From positions 1-64,000 of the forward strand of contig JASLYX010000001.1 in assembly GCA_030739585.1 (NCBI GenBank): a DNA stretch of 64,000 nucleotides. The letters run 5' to 3'. Source of the DNA: Candidatus Bathyarchaeota archaeon (lineage in GTDB: Archaea; Thermoproteota; Bathyarchaeia; TCS64). Under the pieces are notes generated by a model. The model was not told the origin of the DNA, did no database searches, and saw only the letters and a program-made list of their open reading frames with translations. Positions within the stretch are counted from its first letter, which is position 1, and every line of letters begins with the position of its first letter. Of this stretch, positions 8,879-17,277 are shown in pieces. The position numbers were made by a program, and so were the translations under genes.

Positions 8879-9240
8879 TTATGGCCCTTCGGTGCCCCTG
8901 ATGGGGCTCGTAGACTCCTCCGCTGCCGTTCTCCTCTTAGGGAGGTCCCCTGTTATAGGCGACAATTCATACCTCTCAAACATCTGCATGATGGGGCACT
9001 CCTCACCCTTTTCGCGTACACCACTTTAGACCCCTTGAGGGATATGTGACATAGGATCCCATGCAGGTCCTCTAGTGGAACGCCTACCATCTAGGCCCCG
9101 GCGCGCGTGAAGTTACTGTCCTTGGTTCTCCTCACGGCTAACTTTGGCCTAATTCATCTCATCCTCAGTGACCGATTTTCCATCAGCATTGTATTTAAGC
9201 TCATATTCAGACGATTCATGAGAACTTCTACCAGAGAATT
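8879..9240 (-). pseudogene. possible decayed unknown gene in the 8664-9469 gap
   Basis: The 800-base gap has no convincing intact gene. On the minus strand, protein-like pieces follow one another in changing frames: YELKYNADGKSVTEDEMN and a stop, then VGVPLEDLHGILCHISLKGS running to VVYAKR, then GEECPIMQMFERYELSPITG continuing to a stop near 8879. Two frame changes and two stops would be needed to join them. I do not recognise the family. The plus-strand frame across the same bases looks like a shadow. Confidence 0.35.
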
Positions 9241-9469
9241 ACTGATTTAACCTAGATCATCTTCTCAATTGACTTCAAAAGAAGCCTAATGTATCCAAGC
9301 TCCCCGTGCACGCGAAAAAAAGGCTAATCTTCAGCTAATTCAACAAAAAGCGCCTAAACAAGTCCCCTGTTGTGAGTGATTCAAGTAGTGGGCTTTACTA
9401 GAGGCCTGAGCACCAAAGATATCAATAGGTCTCCGTTATTCAAGGGTAACCACGGGATGGATTTTTGAT

Positions 9470-10396
9470 ATGTTATCTAAGATCGGGATTGAGGTGGTGG
9501 ACGCTCATGCCCACTATTTCACCGCTAGCACGCTTAAGGCTTGGAGCCTAAGGGGGAGGAACCGGGAGAGCTTTGAGAATCGGACCCGCTCCAGGACGGA
9601 CATGACCTCGATCGAGCTCCCCGACGAGTCCACAGACGTTGCCCAGCAGTGGGTGGACGAGATGGACCGATACGGAATCACTGCGATGGGATTCATGGTT
9701 GGCGCTGACGCATATGACGAGTTCCTTGAGACAAAGGCAAGGTTCCCCGGGCGCTTCATGGGATACGCCAACATCAATCCTGAAGACCCTGATGCAGCCG
9801 AGAAAGTTGGAAAGGTGTTCCGTGACGGTCTCCAGGGAATAAAACTCTACCCTTCATCATGGCCAGAGCTCCACGCCTATGATGCCGCCTGCTATAGTGT
9901 TTATGAGGCGGCATTGAAGCATCGGTTACCAATCTTTCTTCACTTCGGCATCACTATTGGGGGCCAGGCCGACCTCCGCCATGGAAATCCCTTGGATATC
10001 CAGGTTCCATCCCGTGACTTTCCCGATCTGAACTTTATAATCGCCCACTTCGGGGCCGGGTTTTTCAGGGAGCTCCTGCTACTCCAGTATCAGGCTGACA
10101 ATATCTATATGGATTCCAGCGGCTCCAACTCATGGATGAGATATCTCCCATATGACCTCGACATCAGAAAGATATTTGAGAGAGCTATCACTGCTGGGGG
10201 TGCTAAGAAGGTAATCTATGGAACCGACTCCTCTTTCTTCCCCCGGGGTTATAGGATCAACATCTTAGAGCAGCAGTACGAGGCTGTTAAATCGCTGAGC
10301 GAGGGACCTGACGCCATCGCGAGCACTGAGGACATCGACGGTATATTCCGGGGTAACATTCTGGGGCTCACTGGCTTTATCCCCAAGAAGCTATAA
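9470..10396 (+). CDS. amidohydrolase family 2 (TIM-barrel metal-dependent hydrolase)
   Basis: This 308-residue metal hydrolase of the amidohydrolase-2 family resembles gamma-resorcylate/ACMS decarboxylase relatives. The metal ligands are visible: DAHAH (Asp11, His13, His15), His158 in FLHFG, His193 in IIAHFGAG and Asp253 in YGTDSS. Family members hydrolyse or decarboxylate cyclic or aromatic acids; the substrate here cannot be read from sequence. The next gene downstream on the same strand is a D-aminoacylase 360 bases away, so a peptide or amino-acid catabolic role is possible. Start: ATG 9470 within TTTTGATATG; no strong Shine-Dalgarno, and TTTTTGATATG could be an overlapping TATA-like sequence. 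Confidence 0.82.
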   Translation: MLSKIGIEVVDAHAHYFTASTLKAWSLRGRNRESFENRTRSRTDMTSIELPDESTDVAQQWVDEMDRYGITAMGFMVGADAYDEFLETKARFPGRFMGYANINPEDPDAAEKVGKVFRDGLQGIKLYPSSWPELHAYDAACYSVYEAALKHRLPIFLHFGITIGGQADLRHGNPLDIQVPSRDFPDLNFIIAHFGAGFFRELLLLQYQADNIYMDSSGSNSWMRYLPYDLDIRKIFERAITAGGAKKVIYGTDSSFFPRGYRINILEQQYEAVKSLSEGPDAIASTEDIDGIFRGNILGLTGFIPKKL

Positions 10397-10466
10397 GCCT
10401 CATTCTCTCAAGAAAAGGATATCATCCACTGCCTAGAACTGATCGTGGGTCTATCCCCACCGTACC

Positions 10467-10483
10467 GTCTCTACCGTAGAGAC
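10467..10483. repeat. perfect 8-bp inverted repeat in the 10397-10755 gap
   Basis: GTCTCTAC and GTAGAGAC are perfect reverse complements around one central C. The weaker pair GTGGG/CCCAC sits just upstream (10446-10460). The 360-base gap otherwise shows no gene. The repeat could be a protein-binding palindrome or part of the transcript end of the amidohydrolase gene; no T-tract follows. Confidence 0.4.
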
Positions 10484-10755
10484 GCCATCCCCCCTCAGGG
10501 AGTCTCCGTCTTAGCCCTCGGCGAGGAAATTCTGTATGTCTTCAACAGGAAGGTGATCTGAGTGTTAGTGAACAGTCTGATGCTAGCTCGCGTAACAGGA
10601 AAAAGCAGACTCTTATCAAGACAACAAGTTGGAGTGAGATTTCCGGACAGAATACTGCGTTCGTGAATGATCGATTCTCTTTCTTTCACCTTTAGACCTC
10701 TGAGCCCCGAAAAACGATTTAAGACCTGACTAAGAATCTAATACGGGGAATCCAG

Positions 10756-12333
10756 ATGGATCTAGACTTTCTCTTCGTGAATACTAAGGTGATTGATGGG
10801 GCTGGGAACCCCTGGTTCAGGGCTGACGTAGGTATAAAGGGGGATAGAATCAAGGCGGTGGGATCTCTATCAGGGGCTAACTCCGAGAGAACCATCTATG
10901 CCGGCGGGCTCGTGGTGGCCCCTGGCTTTATCGATATTCACAGCCACTCAGACTATAATGTCCTCATTGACCCTAGAGTGGAGAGTAAGGTTCGCCAGGG
11001 GGTTACCACCGAGGTAGTGGGAAACTGCGGGAGCTCCGCCGCTCCCATGAACGCCTGCGTCAAGGCATATAGGGAGAGATACATGAGGGCACGCCTAGGC
11101 GACGACTTCCATTTCAGCTGGGAGTCTATGGGAGACTACCTTGGGATCATCGACGCCTCGGGAGCCTCTTTTAACGTAGTCTCTCTCGTAGGTCAGGGTA
11201 CTATCCGTCAGAACGTGATGAGATACGAGGACAGGGAGCCCACAAAGTCGGAGCTAGATGATATGAAAGCGCTTGTTGCGGGGGCAATGGAGGACGGGGC
11301 TTGGGGGATGTCTACAGGCCTAATCTACACCCCCAGTGCTTATGCGGGGACCACTGAGATAATTGAGCTCACGAAGGTTATCAGAGGTTATAGCGGGGTT
11401 TATTTCAGTCACATTCGTGGTGAGGGGGAAACACTCCTTGACGCGGTGAACGAGGCAATCCATATCGGTAAGGAAGCTAACGTACCCGTTCAAATAGCCC
11501 ACTTCAAGGCGTCCGGGAAACCTCACTGGGGGAAGACTGTAGACTCCTTGAGGCTCGTAGCCGAGGGCCGCGAAGCAGGAATTGATGTCACATTTGACCA
11601 ATACCCCTACATCGCTTCAAGCACGGGTCTCGCAGCATACATGCCTCACTGGGCCCAGGAGGGAGGAGCCCATAGACTCTTGGAGCGCCTCAAGAACCCA
11701 GAGATTAGGGAGAAAATCCGGGAGGACCAGGCCGTTATCTATAGGAACTGGGATATCATCATGGTGGCATCCGCAAAGAACCACCCCGAGTACGAGGGTA
11801 AACGCATTAGCGAGATCGCAGAGATTGAGGGGAAAGAGCCCTACGAAGCGGTTTTCGACCTTCTCCTAAACGAGGACGCTCAGGTCTCTGTGGTAAGCTT
11901 CGGGATGTCCGAGGACGACGTTCGTCGCGTCATGAGGAGTCCACACGGGATGGTGGGCTCCGACGGGAGCGCCGTCGCCTCCTGGGGTATTCTGGGGAAG
12001 GGAAAGCCCCATCCCCGATTCTACGGCACCTTCCCTAGAGTTATTGGTCACTACGTGAGGGAGAGGGTCCTGACCCTCCAGGAGGCGATCCGGAAGATGA
12101 CCTCCGCCCCGGCCCTACGCCTTGGCCTTAGGGATCGGGGGCTCCTCAGGGAGGATTTCAAGGCTGATCTCACCGTTTTCGATCCAGAGAATGTGAATGA
12201 TGAGGCCACGTTTGTTAATCCGCATAGGTTTGCTTCTGGTATACCCTATGTCATGGTGAATGGGGAACTTGTGGTGGATGGGGGAAAACACACAGGGGCC
12301 CTCCCCGGGAGGGTTCTGAGGAAATCCCACTGA
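10756..12333 (+). CDS. N-acyl-D-amino-acid deacylase (D-aminoacylase) family
   Basis: The 525-residue protein belongs to the D-aminoacylase branch of the amidohydrolases, which releases free D-amino acids from N-acyl-D-amino acids. An N-terminal beta-sandwich strand opens the protein, then FIDIHSHSD (Asp60, His62, His64, Asp66), the family Cys in GNCGSSAAP (Cys91), STGLIY, FSHIRGEG, a histidine in QIAHFKASGKPHWGK, and a late DGSAVAS with the catalytic Asp. The C-terminal sandwich part ends in ADLTVFDPENV. ATG 10756 is preceded by GGGGAATCCAG. With the M55 D-aminopeptidase at 60 kb and the peptide importer at 30-37 kb this suggests use of D-amino-acid-containing peptides. Dihydroorotase-like activity is less likely. 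Confidence 0.87.
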   Translation: MDLDFLFVNTKVIDGAGNPWFRADVGIKGDRIKAVGSLSGANSERTIYAGGLVVAPGFIDIHSHSDYNVLIDPRVESKVRQGVTTEVVGNCGSSAAPMNACVKAYRERYMRARLGDDFHFSWESMGDYLGIIDASGASFNVVSLVGQGTIRQNVMRYEDREPTKSELDDMKALVAGAMEDGAWGMSTGLIYTPSAYAGTTEIIELTKVIRGYSGVYFSHIRGEGETLLDAVNEAIHIGKEANVPVQIAHFKASGKPHWGKTVDSLRLVAEGREAGIDVTFDQYPYIASSTGLAAYMPHWAQEGGAHRLLERLKNPEIREKIREDQAVIYRNWDIIMVASAKNHPEYEGKRISEIAEIEGKEPYEAVFDLLLNEDAQVSVVSFGMSEDDVRRVMRSPHGMVGSDGSAVASWGILGKGKPHPRFYGTFPRVIGHYVRERVLTLQEAIRKMTSAPALRLGLRDRGLLREDFKADLTVFDPENVNDEATFVNPHRFASGIPYVMVNGELVVDGGKHTGALPGRVLRKSH

Positions 12334-12367
12334 GTCATCTATTTGCTCTATTGAATAATAAAGTAGG

Positions 12368-12826
12368 TCAGAACATATCGTCTTGCATTCGAAAGTCCTC
12401 TAAAACTGTGGTTAGGACTACATGGGTGTTTGTTCTTTCTACGTAAGGCATAGTGAGGAGTTTTTTGGTGAATTCACTGAGGGCGCTCCGGGTCCTGAAC
12501 TTTGCGATCACCATCGCGTCGGTTTCCCCAGTAATATCATAAACAGCACAGACGTTTGGGATCTTTGAGATCTCCTCATCCGTCTCCAAGAGCTTTCCTT
12601 TTGAAACGATGATCTCAATTATCACCGTGAGCTCGTAGCCAAGCCTCTCGTGATCAAGTCGGACCGAGTAGTCCTGGATAATCCCCCCCGACTCAAGCCT
12701 CTGGACGTGATTGATCACCGTTGCGGGTGAAACTCCTATGGCCTTGGCGAGCTCCCTGAAGGATCTTTTAGAGTCTACTAGTAGCTCCTTGAGGAGCTTC
12801 GTGTCGATTTCGTCCAATGCAAACAT
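12368..12826 (-). CDS. Lrp/AsnC family transcriptional regulator
   Basis: This 152-residue regulator has an N-terminal winged helix-turn-helix (about residues 5-52, with SFRELAKAIGVSPATVINHV) and a C-terminal RAM/ligand-binding domain (about 68-140) containing the usual D-x-TGETDAMVIAKFRTR stretch. Such proteins form octamers or dimers that sense amino acids and act on amino-acid metabolism genes. It is divergent from glutamine synthetase across a 360-base AT-rich region, so glnA is the obvious target candidate, and self-regulation is common. A TATA-like TTTTATAT (12851-12858, read on the minus strand) lies about 27 bp from the start. GGTGG also sits just before the ATG. Confidence 0.9.
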   Translation of the reverse strand: MFALDEIDTKLLKELLVDSKRSFRELAKAIGVSPATVINHVQRLESGGIIQDYSVRLDHERLGYELTVIIEIIVSKGKLLETDEEISKIPNVCAVYDITGETDAMVIAKFRTRSALSEFTKKLLTMPYVERTNTHVVLTTVLEDFRMQDDMF

Positions 12827-12850
12827 ATTTCCACCTTCTTTTCATGTGTG

Positions 12851-12858
12851 TTTTATAT
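12851..12858 (-). promoter_or_regulatory. TATA box of the lrp-like gene
   Basis: On the minus strand this reads ATATAAAA, centred about 28 bp from the start codon at 12826. The transcript would have a leader of only a few bases. Confidence 0.45.
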
Positions 12859-12924
12859 CTACATTATGTTGAACAGTTGTATATGAATTTACCTTTTTGC
12901 TTAATATATATTTATCAAAGAAAC

Positions 12925-12968
12925 AACTTCATGCACACCCGTAAGCAACAAACTTCATACACTTCATT
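12925..12968 (+). repeat. direct repeats in the lrp-glnA intergenic region
   Basis: AACTTCATGCAC (12925-12936) and AACTTCATACAC (12951-12962) differ by one base and are spaced 26 bp apart. A third partial copy, ACTTCATT, starts at 12961. The placement between a divergent Lrp-type regulator and glnA makes them candidate operator sites, but the region is AT-rich and the function is not shown. Confidence 0.35.
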
Positions 12969-13153
12969 GAGGTTATTCAAGGTTTTTTTCGTTTATCATT
13001 TATGCATATAAATCGCCCCCCTTGGAATCCTCAATATTTCCTTAAGTCTAAACTGAATTTGTTTAGAAGAACGCCATTATGCCTTATAATACTAAACAAA
13101 TATATAGTGTTTTACACTGAAAGCAATCATATGTATCGTTTTCACTCATAAAT

Positions 13154-13162
13154 GTTAATATA
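13154..13162 (+). promoter_or_regulatory. TATA box of glnA
   Basis: GTTAATATA is centred about 30 bp ahead of ATG 13189, the spacing expected for a leaderless or near-leaderless transcript. A second TATA-like CAAATATATAG at about 13097-13107 could drive a longer transcript. Confidence 0.5.
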
Positions 13163-13188
13163 TGAGAAGTGCTTTGGTCAAAGCCACT

Positions 13189-14571
13189 ATGGTTGATTTC
13201 AAGTTGACCCAGGGAGAAGCTGTCGAGGCCATCGACAGCCTACTAAAAAAGTGGGATATTAAATACATCCGGCTTATTGTAGTGGACCTTGACGGCAAAC
13301 CACGGGCCATGCTCATCCCCGAGTACGAAATGGAGTTTGCCCTCACCTTCGGGATAGGCTTTGACGGCTCCAGTATTGCTGGGTTCAGAGATGTGAACGA
13401 GAGCGACCTTGTTGCGCATCCCGATCCCTCGACGTTCCTAGTTCCCATGTGGGAGACCCCTGGCATCGCCACAATGTTTTGCTATATCGGAAAACCCGAT
13501 GGACAACCCTTCGAGGGGGATCCTAGGGGACTCCTCAAGAAGACTGTTTTAGAAATCGAGAACGAAGGCTACGGCTACAATACAGGTCCAGAACTCGAAT
13601 ATTTTTACATATCCGAGGAGAATGGAGGATACGCACCTTTCGGCTCAGGAGGCTACTTCGATCTCCCTCCTCTAGACCCTACCGAGGAAATCAAGATGGA
13701 GACTATGATGTGCCTCGAGGCTGCAGGCTTTCAGCTAGACAAAGTCCACCATGAAGTAGCCCAGGGCCAGCAGGAGATCAACTTCCGCTACTCAGACGCT
13801 CTCAAGACAGCAGATAATGTGCTCCTCTACAAGTTGTGCGTGAAGACTATCGCCCAAAAGCATGGCAAGCTCGCTACCTTCATGCCTAAGCCCTTCTGGG
13901 GTGTGAATGGGAGTGGGTGCCACGTCCACCAAAGTCTCTTGGATCTGGAGACTGGGACAAACGCTTTCTCGGGCTCAGTAGAAACTGGAGGCCTCTCGGA
14001 GATGGCTATTAGGTACATCGGGGGTATCTTGAGCCATGCCCGTGGCATGTCTCTCATAGTGGCCCCACTGGTCAACTCCTACAAACGTCTCGTGCCCCAT
14101 TACGAGGCTCCAGTCTATATTGCTTGGGGATTCATGAATCGGTCGGCCCTTGTCCGGGTGCCCAGGTATCCTGAGGGGATGGATAAGACTGCTAGGATCG
14201 AATATCGCCACCCCGACCCCTCCTGTAACCCCTACCTCGCTGCGGTTGCCATGATCAACGCGGGAATGGACGGTGTAAAGAACAAAATCGAGCCTCCCGA
14301 ACCCCACTCCGACAACGTGTATGAATTCTCCAAGGCGGAGCTCGAAAAGCTGAACATAGAGATGCTCCCTGAGCACCTTGGAGAAGCTATCGACTCCTTC
14401 CTGAAAGATCCGGTAATCACCGAAGCCCTAGGGGATTATCTTACTGAGAGTCTGGTCAAATTGAAGACGAAGGAGTTCCTTGATTACGGGGAGAACACGG
14501 GAAAAAGCTGGGCGGAGAGCCGGCCCGGGATCACCCAGTGGGAGCTAGACCGATATCTAGTGAGCTGCTAA
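13189..14571 (+). CDS. glnA: glutamine synthetase, type I
   Basis: The enzyme makes glutamine from glutamate, ammonia and ATP. From ATG 13189 it is 460 residues, the usual GSI length. Visible signatures are FDGSSIAGF in the N-terminal domain, the Glu-rich GPELEYFY metal region, NGSGCHVHQSL (ATP/ammonia region), VNSYKRLVPHYEAPVY, and RIEYRHPDPSCNPYLA near the C-terminus. I see no NLYDLP adenylylation site, so it is likely a GSI-alpha type regulated by feedback or by transcription. An upstream ATG at 13162 would add nine residues but lies within the likely TATA box, so ATG 13189 is preferred. It is divergent from an Lrp-type regulator. Confidence 0.93.
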   Translation: MVDFKLTQGEAVEAIDSLLKKWDIKYIRLIVVDLDGKPRAMLIPEYEMEFALTFGIGFDGSSIAGFRDVNESDLVAHPDPSTFLVPMWETPGIATMFCYIGKPDGQPFEGDPRGLLKKTVLEIENEGYGYNTGPELEYFYISEENGGYAPFGSGGYFDLPPLDPTEEIKMETMMCLEAAGFQLDKVHHEVAQGQQEINFRYSDALKTADNVLLYKLCVKTIAQKHGKLATFMPKPFWGVNGSGCHVHQSLLDLETGTNAFSGSVETGGLSEMAIRYIGGILSHARGMSLIVAPLVNSYKRLVPHYEAPVYIAWGFMNRSALVRVPRYPEGMDKTARIEYRHPDPSCNPYLAAVAMINAGMDGVKNKIEPPEPHSDNVYEFSKAELEKLNIEMLPEHLGEAIDSFLKDPVITEALGDYLTESLVKLKTKEFLDYGENTGKSWAESRPGITQWELDRYLVSC

Positions 14572-14573
14572 TC

Positions 14574-14930
14574 CTAAAGGTCCATGTAGCTCCTCCCTAT
14601 CTCGTTTAGCTTCTCTAGGCGTGCATCCGGTTAGCTGCTCATCCTCTTACAACATCTATCCAGGGATACTTTTATGATCTTTTTCATGATTTTAGGTGAG
14701 ACGGGCCGATAGAGGTACCGGTATCTCCCCAAGGCCGATGAGTGGCTCTTCCCTGTTGGCGAGCCCCTTATCTACGAGGTTCCGGAGGACCCACTGGGCC
14801 GTGGACCTGCTCTTCCCAAGCCTTTCCGCGATCTCGGACCATGGAAGATTTTCTTGTCAAGACCGCTCAATATGCCTCAAACTTTGGTTCTAACTCCAAG
14901 AGTGTGTCGCATGATCTCTATTGCGCTCAT
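14574..14930 (-). pseudogene. decayed winged-helix transcriptional regulator
   Basis: Joining minus-strand frames gives a recognisable winged-helix protein. Pieces in order are MSAIEIMRHTLGVRTKV, an in-frame TGA, GILSGLDKKIF, a frame change, WSEIAERLGKSRSTAQWVLR continuing to NLVDKGLANREEPLIGLG, a frame change, RYRYLYRPVSPKIMKKIIKV continuing to DRCCKRM, then PDARLEKLNEIGRSYMDL and a stop. The recognition helix and the G-R-Y-x-Y-x-Y-R-P wing strand are typical of small archaeal ArsR/BlaI/TrmB-like regulators; the intact gene at 59542 has a similar HRVYRP wing. At least one stop and two to three frameshifts make it non-functional. It starts just upstream of thioredoxin, divergently. Confidence 0.65.
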
Positions 14931-15005
14931 GGCGGGGGTGGTGATGAGGGACTGGAGGTCTTTTGGCGACATTTTATGTTCAATGGTGTTGAGTATCTGT
15001 ATTAT

Positions 15006-15016
15006 CTTTATATTTC
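15006..15016 (+). promoter_or_regulatory. TATA box of thioredoxin gene
   Basis: CTTTATATTTC is centred about 34 bp upstream of the start codon, which would give a leader of about eight bases. Confidence 0.45.
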
Positions 15017-15044
15017 ACCCGGACGAAGCACATTCTCGATTATC

Positions 15045-15359
15045 ATGGTTGTAGAAGTCACCGACGAGACCTTTGACAGCTTCGTTGCCAGCAATAAACA
15101 CGCGGTAATCGATTGTTGGGCGGTTTGGTGTGGGCCCTGCAGGATGCTGAGCCCCGTTATCGAGGAACTATCCCAAGAGCGTGAAAAAGTCGCTTTCGGG
15201 AAGCTCAACGTCGACCAGAACCGGGCAACTCCTATGAAGTACGGCATCATGAGCATACCCACCCTCCTCTACTTCAAGGACGGACAACTAGTAGACAAGA
15301 CCATAGGCGCCTTGTCAAAGTCTGCCCTCGGAGACAGGCTAGACAAGCTCACGGTATAA
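15045..15359 (+). CDS. trxA: thioredoxin
   Basis: This is a small cytoplasmic disulfide reductase of 104 residues, the standard length. The active site WCGPC is at residues 28-32, with the buried aspartate equivalent replaced by the DCW segment (Asp23, Cys24), and the cis-proline motif SIPTLLYFKDG follows. The frame is open far upstream, but that part overlaps the decayed regulator and is not protein-like, so ATG 15045 is used. A TATA box sits at the right distance. An extra Cys24 close to the active site is slightly unusual. No thioredoxin reductase gene is in the window. Confidence 0.93.
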   Translation: MVVEVTDETFDSFVASNKHAVIDCWAVWCGPCRMLSPVIEELSQEREKVAFGKLNVDQNRATPMKYGIMSIPTLLYFKDGQLVDKTIGALSKSALGDRLDKLTV

Positions 15360-15703
15360 TTTGCTTGATGGGAATAGGCGAATTACCCTCTTTCTTGTAT
15401 TCACGCGCGCGAATTGGAAGCCGGCAATTATCATGAAGGTGTATGTCCCGCTAGTAACTCAGATAAATGCCGACAATAATGAAAACGACGGGAAGAACAC
15501 CTCAGGCTAAACTAGAAGCAATAATAGAACGGTTCTAAATCAATTAAAATCTCTATGGATTGACAGCATGGTAACGTAAAGAGAAACGGGCAGGATAGGA
15601 ATAACGTGCACTCTAACGGTTCACAGGATAACTGGTAAACAAACAGCTAAATGATGACTTACTCGTCCCATTTTTCTCCTTTTCTATTATCTTGAAACAC
15701 ATT
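15360..15703. other. intergenic region, nothing recognised
   Basis: I see no gene, RNA or clear repeat in this stretch. Just after it, TTTATAG at about 15704-15710 is a likely TATA box for the DUF401 gene. Confidence 0.5.
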
Positions 15704-15745
15704 TATAGCGGGGGCACCTAGTGGAGAGAATTACGGGGCTCTTGC

Positions 15746-16951
15746 ATGTTAGCTGTCCTCGGCGTCCTCGCCGCTTTCGCGATGATAGTCACTCTGCGGC
15801 TTAGGAATGTAGATTTCTCATTATCCATTCTCACGGGATCCCTCATAATTGCTATGACCTCCGTGAACACTTTCATGGTCCTCATCGAGGCTGCCCATCT
15901 GACTCTCACTGACTACAACACTCTCAACCTTTCCATGGCAGTGGCCCTAATCTCCATTCTTGGGTACAGCCTTAAGGTGACGGGTATGATGACTGATCTT
16001 ATCGAGGGGCTTAGGGGGCTCCTCCCCGCTAGGGTCTTTTTAGCAGCTATCCCGGCAATGTTCGGGCTTCTCACGATGCCAGGGGGTGCATTGATGTCGG
16101 CACCATTTAATGATCCTGAGGGTGACAGGCTGGGTCTCAACCCAGAGCAAAAGACCTATATCAACATCTGGTTCCGTCACCTCTGGTACTGGGCCTCTCC
16201 CCTTTCTCCAATACTAATACTCACGGCGAGCATGGCGGGTTTCTCTGTCACAGAATATCTCTATGCCCAACTCCCTCTTCTAGTAGTGGTCTTGGTGATA
16301 GGCTTCCTCATCGGAGGGACATTCATCAGAGACGAGCGTTTTGGAAGGAGGAGCCCGGGTGGCCTGGGGATAGTTGCCCGAGGTCTCTCCCCCATAGCCA
16401 CGGCGATACTCCTGACACTTATAGGAGTTCCCGTCTGGCTGGCCTTAGTGCCTGCCATCGCCCTGGTTTTCCTTTTGAGACGGGTCCAGCTGGGTGAAGC
16501 TATGGATATTGCCAAATCTGGAGTGAGATGGGATCTCACCACCGCGGCGGTTTCTATGTTCTTCTTCAGGTTCGTGGTAGCATCTTCAGGTTCGGTAGTC
16601 GCCCTCTTCGATTCGGCGATGGGGCTCGGGGTGCCCTTGATAGCGATCTTGGTTGTGGTCCCCCTCCTAGCGGGATCGATCTCGGGGACCCCCACCATGG
16701 GGGTCGGTATGATCCTTCCCCTGCTTCTCCCTCTTCTCGGGAAGTACGGTATTTATGTCGTAAGCATGATCTACGTGGGACTCATCGCGGGGTACATAGC
16801 CTCTCCGATGCATCTCTGCTTGATACTCACAAATAGCTACTATAAGTCTGAATTGAGCAGAGTCTACCGCTATCTGGTGCCTTCGACCATAGTACTTTAC
16901 CTGGTGGCGATGGCCTACTATATCTTCAGGAATGGAGGTATTCCCGCCTAG
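15746..16951 (+). CDS. DUF401 family integral membrane permease
   Basis: The 401-residue polytopic membrane protein has about ten hydrophobic segments. The family-typical loop is LTMPGGALMSAPFNDPEGD (residues about 108-126), followed by NIWFRHLWYWASPLSP. A second re-entrant-like segment, PLLAGSISGTPTMGVGMIL, comes near residue 310. DUF401 is grouped with anion or carboxylate permeases of the ion-transporter superfamily, but substrates are unknown. ATG 15746 has GGGGCT six bases upstream and a TATA-like TTTATAG near 15704. It is transcribed alone; the next gene on the same strand begins 320 bases later with its own promoter. Confidence 0.82.
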   Translation: MLAVLGVLAAFAMIVTLRLRNVDFSLSILTGSLIIAMTSVNTFMVLIEAAHLTLTDYNTLNLSMAVALISILGYSLKVTGMMTDLIEGLRGLLPARVFLAAIPAMFGLLTMPGGALMSAPFNDPEGDRLGLNPEQKTYINIWFRHLWYWASPLSPILILTASMAGFSVTEYLYAQLPLLVVVLVIGFLIGGTFIRDERFGRRSPGGLGIVARGLSPIATAILLTLIGVPVWLALVPAIALVFLLRRVQLGEAMDIAKSGVRWDLTTAAVSMFFFRFVVASSGSVVALFDSAMGLGVPLIAILVVVPLLAGSISGTPTMGVGMILPLLLPLLGKYGIYVVSMIYVGLIAGYIASPMHLCLILTNSYYKSELSRVYRYLVPSTIVLYLVAMAYYIFRNGGIPA

Positions 16952-17248
16952 CGCTTGGATTACCACTCAATTTATTCTGTACAGAGGGACTCCTAAGCAC
17001 TCTAGTTGGACGCCAACTTCACTCCATCGTTATGAATCTAATCCCCCGCCTTGGATAATGCGCGGGAAATCCATGGCGATGGACACCACAACGTTCTCCA
17101 TGCGACAAGTCTCTCTTATTGACCTCAATTATAAATCCGGGAGTTGACCGTCTTTGTACTATCTCTCTTTTGATCTAGAACATACAGTCCATAATCGGTT
17201 CATGAAATGTTCCTAGAGAATCATTGAGAGATGAACCATGACAATTAG
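16952..17248. other. intergenic region with no clear gene
   Basis: No gene is supported here. A minus-strand run starting ENVVVSIAMDFPRIIQGGGL is faintly protein-like but very short and has no supporting start signal. Confidence 0.4.
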
Positions 17249-17257
17249 TAAATATAC
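17249..17257 (+). promoter_or_regulatory. TATA box of the spermidine-synthase-like gene
   Basis: TAAATATAC is centred about 25 bp ahead of ATG 17278. This suggests a leaderless transcript and favours that start over GTG 17266. Confidence 0.5.
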
Positions 17258-17277
17258 TGACACAAGTGGTTCCTTTG

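Noticed and set aside
8691-9029. 112-codon plus-strand frame in the 8.7-9.0 kb gap
   Set aside because: It has no ribosome site or domain, and the opposite strand reads more like decayed protein.
14742-15044. N-terminal extension of thioredoxin
   Set aside because: The upstream part is the antisense of the decayed regulator and lies before the TATA box, so translation starts at 15045.
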